Of a stretch of 64,000 nt of DNA, positions 1 through 9,613 are shown one piece after another. This DNA comes from Boswellia sacra (lineage: Eukaryota > Streptophyta > Magnoliopsida > Sapindales > Burseraceae), in NCBI GenBank assembly GCA_013180625.2, contig SNVD02014686.1, positions 28,168 through 92,167 of the forward strand, written 5' to 3'. The translations under genes were made by a program, and so were the position numbers. Each line of letters starts with the position of its first letter. Position 1 is the first letter of the stretch. The notes below the pieces were generated by a model. That model saw only the letters and a list, made by a program, of their open reading frames with translations, made no database searches and had not been told where the DNA came from.

Positions 1-1034
1 GTCTTAAAAACTTAGAAAAAGTCCTAAAAAGGTGTGAAGAAAAAGGTCTTATTTTGAATTGAGAAAAATGTCATTATATGGTCACTTCGGGAATTGTCTT
101 AGGCCATGTGATGTCTTCTAAGGGAATTGAAGTGGACAAAGCAAAAGTGGAATTAATTTCCCATTTGCCTCTACCAAAAACAGTCAAAGAGGTCCGTTCA
201 TTCTTAGGGCATGTTGGATTTTATAGAAGGTTCATAAGAAATTTCAGTGCTACATCTAAACCTCTTTGTAACCTCTTAATAAAAGACACTTCTTTTGAAT
301 AGACTCAAGAATGTTAAAATGCCTTTGATAAGTTAATTGAACTTTTAACAACTGCTCCAATTATGCAATCTCCCGATTGGTCCTTGCCTTTTAAATTGAT
401 GTGTGATGCAAGTGATTATGCCGTTGGTGTCGTCTTAGGACAGAGAAAAGAAGCTAAGCCTTATGTGATATACTATGCAAGTAGGACTTTAAATGATGCA
501 CAAATGAATTACACAATAACTAAAAAGAACTACTTGCAGTAGTATTTGCATTGGACAAATTTCGATCTTATTTAATTGGCTCTCCAACAATTGTTTACAC
601 TAACCATGCAACTGTGAGATATTTAATGTCTAAATAGGATGTAAAACCTAGATTGATACGGTGGATCTTATTCCTCCAAGAATTCAACATCACAATAAAG
701 GATAAGAAAGGAGCCGAAAATATCGTTGCAGATCATCTTTCAAGATTAACGACAGAGACATTAATTGAAACTTCACCCGTCAATTACTCTTTTCCTAATG
801 AATTTTTATTCTTCATTACTACAGTACCTCGGTTTGCTAACATTATAAATTTCCTGGCAACAGTAAAAATGCCACCTCATTGGAATGCTCAAGACAAAAC
901 GAAGTTTTTGACCGAGGTGAAAAATTTTTATTGGGATGACCCATATCTGTTCAAATATTGTCTAGACCAAATAATTAGAAGATGCATACCTGACAATGAG
1001 GTAAGTAGTGTCATTCATTTTTGTCATTCTGAAG
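1..1034 (+). pseudogene. A1: Ty3/gypsy RT end, RNase H and start of integrase (broken)
   Basis: This is the right part of a pol gene entering from the window edge; pol encodes the enzymes that copy and insert an LTR retrotransposon. The RT thumb and connection region shows 'FLGHVGFYRRFI' (frame at 78-302). A degraded RNase H follows with 'LMCDASDYAVG' near 400-425, then 'KGAENIVADHLSRL' near 710-750, and the first half of the integrase zinc finger, 'VIHFCHSE', at 1010-1034. In-frame stops near 300, 541 and 637, plus frame changes, show it is dead. The frame stops exactly where A2's LTR begins and resumes at 11,039 after a TGAAG duplication (1030-1034 and 11034-11038). The motif style and partner genes fit the Athila-like lineage. 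Confidence 0.85.
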
Positions 1035-2404
1035 TGACACATCCGAAAAAGGATTGCCTCCCAAGTATAGGAGTGTCGAAGTAATAAACCCGGTGAGACC
1101 GGGGTCGATCTACGAGGAAGGGAATTTTAGCGCTACAAACTATAAAGTAAGCAAATATGATATGGATGATTCAAAAAGATGACAAGATAATATCAACAAT
1201 TATAAGTAAGAACAAGTTCGTAAACAATAAATGAGAATCATACAAGAGAAATTAACACAATAATAATGAAAGCTAAGGTTAGGGGATCCGCCCTTGATAT
1301 TTCAAATAAGGATAAACAACCCATTTTAGTTATATGAATTATATTTGCTTCTTTACCAATATTTATACCACTTCTTGTAAATGGGTTCAAGCATCCAATG
1401 TGCCAATCTCCATATGTCTACAACAAATCAAGGTTCCTAACTAGATTCATGTCGGTAAGGAAGAACCATACGATATCTTGAAAGGATCCAAGCATTTGAT
1501 GTACCAAGGATTGTCGACAATGGATCAAGACCTCCACTTTACAAGTGGTGTCAAGATTGATTAAGAAAATAAATATTAATCATATAAAATAAACAACACA
1601 AGATTATGATTATTGAGAACATATTAAAGGGTTAGAGAATCATTACTCTCATATCAAGGGTTTCACCCTTTCACCTTAGCAAGAGAGAAATTAGAAAGAC
1701 ATTATAAAAGAAAGGAAACAAATTGCAAGAAAAAGAAATTCATTAATAACATTAAAACACAAGAGAGAAACACAACACAAGATCCCAGCAAGGCCAAGAT
1801 GCCCTAATGGGTCACAAGGCACCTCTATTTATAGATACATTTAGGGGCAAACTTATCAATTTACAAAGGAATAATTGTCAAATATTAGATGCACCAACTT
1901 TGACAATTGAGCTAATTAGGTGAACTAACATTGACCATCAATTTTGACATTGAAGAGTTGAGAATTTTAATCACATGTCTTCATGAACGTCGTAGATATT
2001 TCTCTCAGATTTCTAGAACATCTTGATTTATATGATTTGGATATGTATCTTGAGAGATAAGGTCAAAATACTGAGGCATGATCAGGCTGGACTGAAACTG
2101 CTGATGGGTTCACTTGAAACCCATTTTTGGTCCAATAAAAGCCCGAATTTGATGATGCTTATGAAATACAATCTTGTAGATAATGTAATTAGCTTTCCAA
2201 AACATTAAGATTTTCACCATTCTGATTTATAAATAGAAAGTTATGCCTAATTTACTGATTCTATAACAAAACCAAAATTAAGAGAAAGTTAATTCTAAAG
2301 ATGCAAAGACTACAAACATGCTTAAGTTGAGGAATTTAATGACACTATTAATGCAATATGATAAACTAAACTCTTATTAATCATATATATTTAAGTGTTC
2401 ATCA
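1035..2404 (-). repeat. A2 3' LTR (left copy)
   Basis: This 1370-bp terminal repeat runs TGACACATCC...GTGTTCATCA and matches 9614-11033. Read in the element's sense (minus) it carries a TATA-like box, complement of ctatttatag at 1825-1834. The 5-bp target duplication lies immediately outside at 1030-1034. Confidence 0.93.
1825..1834 (-). promoter_or_regulatory. TATA-like box in A2 3' LTR
   Basis: On the minus strand this reads CTATAAATAG, a good plant TATA context, inside the LTR and in the sense direction of A2. The matching position of the promoter-bearing 5' LTR (10399-10408) reads CTACAAATAG, which breaks the box. Confidence 0.55.
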
Positions 2405-2420
2405 CACCCCCCAACCAGCT
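2405..2420 (-). other. A2 polypurine tract next to 3' LTR
   Basis: On the minus strand this reads as a G-rich run (GGTTGGGGGGTG) ending at the LTR boundary. That is where plus-strand priming starts in Ty3/gypsy elements, so it supports the minus orientation. Confidence 0.7.
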
Positions 2421-3029
2421 TATTGCTAGTCCCTAGCAATTAAAGCGTTATTATTTAGAAGTGATGTATAGAATTTTACATCCAAGGTGGTCATTATTGC
2501 ACTCTCCTTGATTTTATCTAAATAAACAAACTCTTAATCGATTTTTTTTAATGACTCATGTACCCTTCAGTCAAGATATCAATAAACCTTCTTTTTGTGC
2601 TCAGTCGACACATGACTATGGGGCTTATTAGAAAGAAGCCAAATCGGTTCTAATATTTGTTAAGGCTAACAACTTTAGGTAGGGGGCATTCATTTATTTT
2701 ATATATATATATATATATATATATTGAAAGAATGCATCTTTAACCCATGTAGCGAGCCTTAGGCTAATGACTCCCAGACCAGTTGGCCTTAGGGCATTAG
2801 GTGTTAAGACATCCCTTCGAGCTTAACGATTCGGGTTGTCGATGCTTTATTTTTGCTTAGATACTTATGAGTAGTGCAATGTTCAATCCCATTAAGCTTT
2901 CTCCTTAATCCATGTAGCGAGCTTTGGGCCAATAGCTCCCAAACCAGTTGGTCTTAGGGTATTAGGTGTTGAGGCACCCCTCGGGCTTAATTGCTCGAAT
3001 TAAGGAGGCTACGAGACCAAACTTATCCA

Positions 3030-3105
3030 CAATTGCTTTCTCTTCTTCTCTTCTTTTTTTCACTTTTTTTTCGCTTTTTTTTTTTACTTTTCCTTTCCTT
3101 TTGTT
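3030..3105 (-). other. long purine-rich tract (sense strand of A2)
   Basis: The plus strand is nearly pure C/T for about 75 bases, so the element's sense strand is a GA/A-rich run. It lies about 600 bp upstream of the LTR-adjacent polypurine tract. It may be a second tract or simple-sequence expansion. Confidence 0.6.
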
Positions 3106-3731
3106 GTTATCCTAAACAAAGCAAAAGAACTCAAATATTGAAACATTTCATTTCGTCATCCACAATCATGTATCAAGGTATGTGTGTGTGTGTGAAGAAA
3201 GGTTCATAAATACTTGTTTAACGAGTACATAAGCACACAGTTTATTAAATGATAAGGTTGTGAGAGTTCATAGATTTGAATAATTCAAAGTGAAATGAAT
3301 AAGACCTCCTTGTTATAAAATTCAAAAATAAAAAATAAATAATATCAAGTTAACTAAAATGACTCCTAAAAAATGCAAAATCAAAACAAAATGAAAAATT
3401 GATTAAAGTGTGTTTCAAGAGTTCAAACTGGCCTTCCCTACTCTGCCATTCCTGACCTAGAATGCGTCTCAAGAGGATTTAAACTCCTTACACTGCACTC
3501 TGAATCTAATTACTAACTCACTTTTTTTTTTTAAGAAAAAGAAAATTCAAGACACACTTATGTCTACTATCCTTCTCCCCTAACCAAATGAAACATTGTC
3601 CTCAATGTTTAAATGTAGAGAGATACAGTATAGGAGACATTACCTGAAGTTTCTGTTATTCAAGAGAGATGACCTGAAAGACTCATAAAATAAAATGCTA
3701 AAAACAAAATAAAATAAAAGACAAGAAAAAA

Positions 3732-4381
3732 TTACAAACGGAGATTCAGATCCAGTTTGCACTTTTTGTTTTGCCCTCCTAACCAATTAATTTGAGTACT
3801 AGCTGGGTCAGGTTTATACTCAACTGCTTGTAATTTGTCAAGTAACTCACCAGCAGAAGTGACAGAAATAAGGAACTGTCTCGCCGAATGGGGGATAAAA
3901 TTTTGTTCCACAGCTGCATCAACAAAACTTACTAAATGATCAAAGAAATTTTTGACATTCAACAAACCTATAGGTTTTTTATGGCGATTCAGTTGGGCCC
4001 AAGAGGCAATTTGAAAAATTTCTTCAAGAGTACCAAAGCCACCTGGTAAAGCCATAAAGGCATCTGAATTGATGAGCATATATGCCATGCGTTCATGCAT
4101 AGAGGAGACTTGTAACTCATGCCCAACCGTTTTTCCAACAATACTTTCTATAGCCAAAGCTTTAGGAATAACTCCTAAAACTTGACTACCTCCTACATGT
4201 GCAGCTGTTGACAACAACCCATTAACCCGAGGCTATCTCCCCCATAAACCATATGAATCTTTCTTTCAGCCAGTAGCCTACCAAGATAATTTGCTGCTTC
4301 TACAAACTCTTTACTTTTACCTGGTTGAGATCCACATAATACACATATCCTTTGGATTTGACGTTTTGAAGTTTCCTCCAT
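3732..4381 (-). pseudogene. LOG-like: LOG-type cytokinin riboside 5'-monophosphate phosphoribohydrolase, captured in A2, frameshifted
   Basis: LOG enzymes release active free-base cytokinin from the nucleotide by cleaving the ribose 5'-phosphate. Two overlapping minus-strand frames cover the whole protein. The first, 4381-4193, starts 'MEETSKRQIQRIC' and contains a changed nucleotide-binding loop, YGGDSLGLMG, where the family has YGGGS. The second, 4217-3732, has 'MHERMAYM', the signature PGGFGTLEE (residues 59-67 of that frame) and a C-terminal LDLNL. A one-position frame change near 4200-4215 separates them. The sequence runs through without introns, whereas plant LOG genes normally have several, so a processed copy is inferred. 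It lies downstream of the Cys-rich ORF on the sense strand of A2, before the 3' LTR. A1 retains the first 19 bases of the same gene, so capture predates both copies. Catalytic activity is unlikely in this copy. Confidence 0.9.
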
Positions 4382-4699
4382 GTCTATGCAACTCTCTAAC
4401 TATGTGTGAAGAAGAGAACAAGAGATATGGTATTTATGGAGTGCAGAAAGGTATGCTAATAATGACATCCAAATAGGTAGCTCAGCTGCTTGTTGAAAAA
4501 TTTGACAATTATGCATAAAAATTCAAAAAAAGATGATGAAATAAGACACCATAAGTCAAACAAAAGATACAAATTAAAAAATGACATCTATAAGGCATTA
4601 AAATTCAAAAATTATGGCACGCATGCATATGTACAGGTAGTTGTGACTATGGCTCACATCTTCCTCTGGTTTTACGTCCAGAAACGGCTTAAACACCTT
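4382..4699 (-). other. spacer between Cys-rich ORF and LOG gene in A2
   Basis: This is about 320 bp of AT-rich, non-coding DNA that is closely repeated in A1 (about 12795-13113). Its conservation in two copies shows that the ORF-LOG arrangement was inherited as a unit. No clear promoter could be assigned by eye. Confidence 0.6.
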
Positions 4700-5248
4700 C
4701 TATGAGTTATGGATATGCTTCCCATCCAGTTTTCTTATAAACTGGCAAACAGGATCGTTCTGAGTCAGATTCCCAAGACTATAGCGTTCCTGCTCATCTC
4801 GAAATTGTGTCCACAATTTAAAAATTTCATGCTGCACAAGTCCACAAGAATGCGTCTCAAGAGTCATTCGGATATCATCTAAAGACTCCCTACTCAGTCC
4901 ATTCTTGATGAACTGTAGTTTATCCTCTCGATTATTAGACAAATATCCCAATGAGCGGCAACGCTTGTTACAAGTCCATCTTGCACATTTGGGACAAACT
5001 TGTAACCTTTTCGCTCTTTCCTTTTTGGCGTAAGAACTTTTTCTCATACCTGGCATGTGAGAAACAAGATTATCTGAAAATTCATAAGAAAATCGAACCT
5101 TGGCTTCAATTAACCATCTTACTTCAACAGGCATACCCTTACACATCAACATCCTTAGTCTTTCTGCGCGAGCTTTGTAAATTTTAAGCAAATCATTTTG
5201 AGGAAGAGAGGGGAAATGTTTGTGCAATTTTGAGAGAATGGTACCCAT
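4700..5248 (-). CDS. A2 post-integrase Cys-rich ORF, 182 aa, unknown function
   Basis: This is an open frame between integrase and LOG, uninterrupted in this copy. I start it at the ATG giving MGTILS, which fits an N-myristoylation pattern (Gly2, Ser6). An in-frame upstream ATG at 5296 would add 16 mostly hydrophobic residues (MLTLHPFSCLL...). The middle holds a compact cysteine cluster, CPKCARWTCNKRC (C-x2-C-x4-C-x3-C), that could bind zinc, embedded in a basic stretch with 'YAKKERAKRLQ'. I do not recognise the family. The same frame occurs in A1 at 12246-12794. The position after integrase is where Athila-type elements carry an additional (env-like) ORF, but no long hydrophobic transmembrane segment is visible, so env identity is not supported. 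Confidence 0.75.
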   Translation of the reverse strand: MGTILSKLHKHFPSLPQNDLLKIYKARAERLRMLMCKGMPVEVRWLIEAKVRFSYEFSDNLVSHMPGMRKSSYAKKERAKRLQVCPKCARWTCNKRCRSLGYLSNNREDKLQFIKNGLSRESLDDIRMTLETHSCGLVQHEIFKLWTQFRDEQERYSLGNLTQNDPVCQFIRKLDGKHIHNS

Positions 5249-5375
5249 GTGAAGAAAATGAGAGAGAAGACAAGAAAATGGATGTAAGGTGAGCAACAGT
5301 TTTTAGGAAACTGAAAAACCGACTTTAAAAGTCACGGAGTACCGTATCCGCCACTTGACCGGGAGAAATCAATCC
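5249..5375 (-). promoter_or_regulatory. conserved integrase-to-ORF spacer of family A
   Basis: These roughly 130 bases are almost unchanged between A2 and A1 (about 12119-12245). They include a near-palindrome around 'gactttaaaagtc' and a small possible stem, acggagtaccgt. The location suits a control element for expressing the downstream ORFs, but function is inferred only from conservation. Confidence 0.35.
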
Positions 5376-6446
5376 TTAAAAAGGATCGACTAAAACAATG
5401 GACTCTTCATTTTGGTCAAAATTTTCAAAGAATGGTTTTAATCGTTGTCCATTAACTTTAAACACATTATCATTCTTTGGGTTCTCAATTTCAATTGCTC
5501 CATGAGGGAAAACATTTTTAACAATGAAAGGCCCAGTCCAACGAGACCGAAGTTTACCAGGAAAATAAGTGCAATCTTGAATCATACAAAAGAACTTTTT
5601 GTGAAGGTTCAAAAGATTTTCTAACAATGAATTTGTCATGAAAAACCTTCATTTTTTCTTTGTAGATTTTAGAATTTTCATAAGCCTCATTCCTGATTTC
5701 TTCAAGTTCACTCAGTTGGAGTTTACGTAACTTGCAAGCATCATTCAAGTTTGTGTTAAATGTTTTAATGGCCCAATAAGCTTTATGCTCAATTTCCACA
5801 GACAAGTGACAAGGCTTTCCATAAACTAATCTATAAAGAGACATTCCCAATGATGTTTTGAAAGCAGTTCGGTAAGCCCAAAGTGCATCATTGAGTCTTA
5901 AAGACCAATCTTTACGATTTGGGTTAACCGTTTTTTCTAAGATCTGTTTTATCTCCCTATTAGCTAATTCAACTTGTCCACTTGTTTGCGGGTGATAAGG
6001 TGTAGAAATTGTATGGGTTATTCCATATTTCTTCATTAAGGTTTCAAATGGTTTGTTACAAAAATGTGTACCCCCATCACTAATAATGGCTCGACCCATT
6101 TTGAAACATTAAGGAATTCCAAATCTACACAAAATATTCTCTTTCAAGAATTTGATAACTGTTTTGTGATCATTGTTTCGTCATGGAATTGCCTCGACCC
6201 ATTTTGAAACATAGTCTACTACAACAAGAATGTACACAAAACCAAATGATGGTGGAAAAGGTCCCATAAAATCAATACCCCAACGTCAAATATTTCAACA
6301 ACAAGAATGGGATTCAAAGGCATCATTTTTCTTTTTAAAATGGATCGCAATTTTTGACAATTTTCACACGTCTTGCAAAATGCATGTGCATCTTCAAATA
6401 AGGTGGGCCAATAAAATCCATATTGCAAGATTTTATCAGCTGTTTT
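5376..6446 (-). pseudogene. A2 integrase (frameshifted)
   Basis: Integrase inserts the cDNA into the genome. The zinc finger begins in the preceding frame ('FCHSEAYGGHFSS', then an in-frame stop) and continues as 'YGFYWPTLFEDAHAFCKTCENC' in pieces. The core frame 6099-5554 shows 'IISDGGTHF' with the second catalytic Asp and 'SGQVELANR' with the catalytic Glu. The C-terminal part is in another frame at 5639-5376 and has '[18 protein letters not shown]' and '[10 protein letters not shown]'. Frame changes lie near 6300, 6110 and 5560. A2 keeps catalytic residues that A1's more continuous integrase has lost. Confidence 0.85.
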
Positions 6447-7031
6447 TCAAGATGAAAAATGTCCTCCATATGCTTCAGAATGACAAAAATTAATAACACT
6501 ACTTACCTCATTGTCGGGCATGCATCTTCTAATTATTTGATCCGGACAATATTTGAACAGATATGGGTCATCCCAATAAAAATTTTTCACCTTGGTCAAA
6601 AACTTCCTTTTGTCTTGAGCATTCCAATGAGGTGGCATTTTTCTTGTTGCAAAGAAATTTACAATGTTAGCAAACCAAGGTACAACAGCAACGAAAAATA
6701 AAAATTCATCAGGAAAAGAATCATTGATAGGTGAAGTTTCAATTAATGTCTCTGTCGTTAATCTTGAAAGATGATCTGCAACGACATTTTTGGCTCCTTT
6801 CTTATCCTTTATTATGATGTTGAATTCTTGGAGCAATAAGATCCACCGTATCAATCTAGGTTTTGCATCCTGTTTAGATATTAAGTATCTCACAGCTTGT
6901 TGCTCGCTTGTGAGGGATGAAGATATTACCACCAGATATGTCTGATTCTCCCCAAGGTATGCATATTTCAGTCCTTCAGGTAAGGGCTTCAGTTCTAACT
7001 TGGGAGCTTCCTCTTCCTTGCTTTCATTCAT
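6447..7031 (-). pseudogene. A2 pol with RT deleted: RT leader fused to RNase H end and integrase start
   Basis: The frame begins with the region that precedes RT in Athila-like polyproteins ('LKYAYLGENQTYLVVISSSLT') and passes near 6895-6903 straight into the end of RNase H ('AVRYLISKQDAKPRLIRWIL', 'VVADHLSRL') and the first zinc-finger residues of integrase. The complete RT and most of RNase H are absent without breaking the frame. A1 and E carry RT in this position, so this is an internal deletion. The frame ends at a stop codon where A1 has a lysine codon. Confidence 0.85.
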
Positions 7032-7433
7032 TTACCCCAATTCTTCGAATCTTGGTTTTGACCCTTTTTCCATCACCTGTGCACAATCCAATAAAGAACA
7101 TACATCAGAAAGATCAGACTCTAATTCCATACTTGATTCTAATGAATTCACTAAACAAGTTTTCAAAGGGTCAGAAGAACTCCCTTTTTGGATGTGATCT
7201 TCCATAATAGTTTCGATCATATTGGCCTCCTCAATTTCATCTTCTTCTTCATGTGGTTGTTTGCACATATTGAAAACATTAAGTTCCAATGTCATGTTCC
7301 CAAATGATAGCTTCATGACTCCATTCCTGCAATTAATCAAAGCATTAGAGGTAGCTAGAAATGGACGCCCTAAAATGACAGGAATTGAATTACATACTTC
7401 CACTGGTTGTGTGTCCAAGATAATAAAATCCAC
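7032..7433 (-). pseudogene. A2 protease C-terminal part and linker to RT
   Basis: This is the continuation of the protease after a frame change at about 7437. It shows 'PVILGRPFLATSNALINC' (the ILGRPF motif of plant gypsy proteases) and 'MKLSFGNMTLELNVFNM', followed by an acidic linker. It is one polyprotein with the adjoining frames in an intact relative. Confidence 0.8.
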
Positions 7434-7437
7434 TGGG

Positions 7438-7815
7438 TTAAATGAATTTATCGACTTGGACTAACACATCTTCTACTACTCCTCTCGGTACTTTGATTGA
7501 TCTATCAGCAAGCAAAAGAGTCACAAAAGTCGGTTTTAACTCACCTAGATTGAGTTTCTGAAAAATCGAATATGGAAGCAAATTCACACTAGCACCAAGA
7601 TCAAGTAAAGCTTGTTCAATTTTATGATCTCCAATAACACATGAAATTGTAGGACAACCTGGATCCTTATATTTCACTGTATTATTGTTTTGAAGAATAG
7701 CACTTGCTCGCTCGGCTAGAAAGGCCTTCTTTTTCACATTCAATTTCCATTTCACAGTGCATAAGTCTTTCAAAAATTTTGCATAAAAAGGTACCTGTTT
7801 GATCACATCAAGCAA
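7438..7815 (-). pseudogene. A2 aspartic protease
   Basis: This is the retroviral-type aspartic protease that cuts the gag-pol polyprotein. The active-site loop is 'LLDLGASVNLLPYSIF', with DLG in place of the canonical DTG; DLG is usual in Athila-like elements and is also present in E here. 'VPRGVVEDVLVQVDKF' follows. It is joined by a frame change to the ILGRPF part. Confidence 0.83.
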
Positions 7816-7893
7816 GGGAATGTTGACCTTTACCTGTTTGAAAATTTCAAAGATTTCAGAATTGTGAGTTGGCTTCTTTTGTGTAGCTAATGC

Positions 7894-8196
7894 TTAAGGA
7901 AATGGAGGCACAGATGAGGATTTGGTTTCTTCTTCGCTAGATGTTGGTTTGGCAACCTCTTCCTGCCCTTTAGAGATTGATTCTTCTTCTTTCTCACAAG
8001 GGTTAGAAATGTGTTTTTCAACAACCTTACCATTGCGAAGGGTCATGACTGATTTGGCTTGGTCAAAATAATGGTTACTTGAACTCCTTGTATTTGAGTT
8101 AGATTGATCTTTGGGGTTTTGCAATGTTTGAGAAGGAAATTTCCCCTTCTCTTGGATGCTAAATGTAGATGCAAATTTTGCAAGAGTGTCTGACAA
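7894..8196 (-). pseudogene. A2 gag C-terminal / gag-pol linker
   Basis: This low-complexity polar region contains 'VMTLRNGKVVEK', corresponding to the 'ITLRSGK' linker motif seen in E at about 54130. Stop codons at both ends separate it from the zinc knuckle and protease. Confidence 0.7.
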
Positions 8197-8302
8197 ATTT
8201 GCTAATGTTTAAGCAGTTTGACTATTGAAAGTCTCTTGCTTTGTAATGAATGAATGCAATGTTTCTTCAAGGTCATTCCTAGGAGGAGGAGCATCTGCAT
8301 GA

Positions 8303-8587
8303 TCATGAAAGTTTTGAAATTTTGTCGTGTTTGAAAAGTACTTGTGAAGATTGTGCATGATTGTCATTTTTCCAACTAAAATTTGGATGATTTCTCCAAC
8401 TAGGATTGTAAGTTTGTGAGTATGGATTGTGATTTGGCCTTTTGAAAGTGTTCAAGGCATTGGCTTCTTCATGGAGACATTCCCTAAAGGCAGGCAAAGT
8501 TGGGCAATCATCAGTGGAATGGTCATTGTCATTACAAATGTTACAGACATTTTCTTGAATAGAATTCAATTGACCACTCTTTTTCAT
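8303..8587 (-). pseudogene. A2 gag zinc-knuckle segment
   Basis: It contains one CCHC knuckle, CNICNDNDHSTDDC, the nucleic-acid-binding motif of Gag, followed by 'HNPYSQTYNPSWRNHPNFSW', a landmark also present in E's gag. It is separated by stops from the capsid portion at 9412-8729. Confidence 0.82.
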
Positions 8588-8728
8588 CTCTAAAGCCTCG
8601 ACTTTTCTAGCTAAGGATGCATATTTGGCTTAAAGGTCATGGTCTTTCTTGAGGTTGTAAATGCCTCTATTGGATGTCGAGGTTGGGGCCTTGCTTGGTA
8701 CCTCATAGGTGCCAGCAGTGTTCTAATT

Positions 8729-9412
8729 TTATGCCTTTTCTGCCAAGGAATCTAGGAAGTCAATTGCTTTCTCAGGGTCTTTGTCTCCAAATTCTCCATT
8801 ACACATTAATTCTACTAGTTGCCTATCTTGAGGTGTTAACCATTCATAGAAGTGTGCAACTATTCTCCAAGTTTCAAAACCATGGTGAGGACAGGTATTA
8901 AGTAGTTCCTTATACCTATCCCAACATTGGTAAAGGGTTTCCCCTTGTTTTTGAGTGAAATTGGAAATTTGTCTTTTCAGAGAATTTTTTCTATGGGTAG
9001 GAAAAAATTTTTTCAAAAATTGTTGTTTCATCTCATCCCATGAACTGATGGAATTCGACCTCAAATTTTGTAGCCATATTCTACCTTTATCTTTTAAGAA
9101 AAAAGGAAAAAGCTTTAATCTAATGGTGTTTATACTACAATTTAGGTCAGTGTAAGAGTTACATACCTCTTCAAAGAGTTTTAAGTGGGAATATGGGTTC
9201 TCCATATCGAGGCCATGAAAGGTGGGTAGAAGTCGAACAAAACTTGGCTTCAAATTGAAATGGATTGAATCTGGAGGAGAAACTACACAAGATGGTGCAC
9301 TAGTCCTTACCGGATTCATGTAATCTCTGAGGGTTCTTGGTTGGTTCTGATCATTTTGTTGGGAACGATTGTCCCCTTCATCTGTGAACCTTTCCACTAG
9401 ATTGTCGGCCAT
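8729..9412 (-). CDS. A2 gag capsid portion
   Basis: Gag forms the virus-like particle of the retrotransposon. I start at the ATG giving 'MADNLVERFTDEGDN', the usual position shortly after the primer site. The frame itself is open from 9580. The capsid-like core has 'MENPYSHLKLFEEVC', 'LKLFPFFLKDKGRIWLQNL', 'SWDEMKQQFLKKFFP' and 'KQGETLYQCWDRYKELL', which are typical of plant gypsy gag. It ends at a stop near 8729, before the zinc knuckle, so this copy makes no complete Gag. Confidence 0.85.
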   Translation of the reverse strand: MADNLVERFTDEGDNRSQQNDQNQPRTLRDYMNPVRTSAPSCVVSPPDSIHFNLKPSFVRLLPTFHGLDMENPYSHLKLFEEVCNSYTDLNCSINTIRLKLFPFFLKDKGRIWLQNLRSNSISSWDEMKQQFLKKFFPTHRKNSLKRQISNFTQKQGETLYQCWDRYKELLNTCPHHGFETWRIVAHFYEWLTPQDRQLVELMCNGEFGDKDPEKAIDFLDSLAEKA

Positions 9413-9590
9413 GTTTTCTAAGGAAGATGATGTTTTTCTAACAAGTCTACCACTAGATGTTCGTGACCAAATTTTTATGCAAGAAAGAGAAAAGAAAAAA
9501 GAAGAAAAGATGAACACAAAAAAATTAAAAAATTTAGATCTAAGATGAGAAAAGAGAACACTTACAATTTTGCACACCAATTTTTACCTT

Positions 9591-9607
9591 CCCCGGTAAC
9601 GGCACCA
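9591..9607 (-). other. A2 primer-binding site
   Basis: On the minus strand TGGTGCCGTTACCGGGG follows the LTR after six bases (AGTTTT). It is one or two changes from the TGGCGCCGTTGCCGGGG primer site of Athila-type elements (described as complementary to tRNA-Asp). It fixes the 5' end of A2 at the right LTR. Confidence 0.82.
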
Positions 9608-9613
9608 AAAACT

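Larger units (their letters stand above)
2405..3731 (-). other. A2 3' non-coding region between LOG and 3' LTR
   Basis: No coding frame is convincing in this 1.3-kb stretch. It holds an (AT)n run at about 2700-2725, a block occurring twice (about 2735-2835 and 2905-3005, sharing 'catgtagcgagc' and 'accagttgg'), a long purine-rich tract on the sense strand at 3030-3105, and a short (TG)n near 3180-3193. Such long non-coding 3' parts are common in Athila-type elements. Confidence 0.7.

Noticed and set aside
9413..9580. Extended N-terminus of A2 gag starting MVCKIVSVLF (frame open to 9580)
   Set aside because: The stretch lies between the primer site and the usual MADN-type gag start and is dominated by Phe/Ser from a T-rich leader. 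I treat it as untranslated leader, though an upstream start cannot be excluded.
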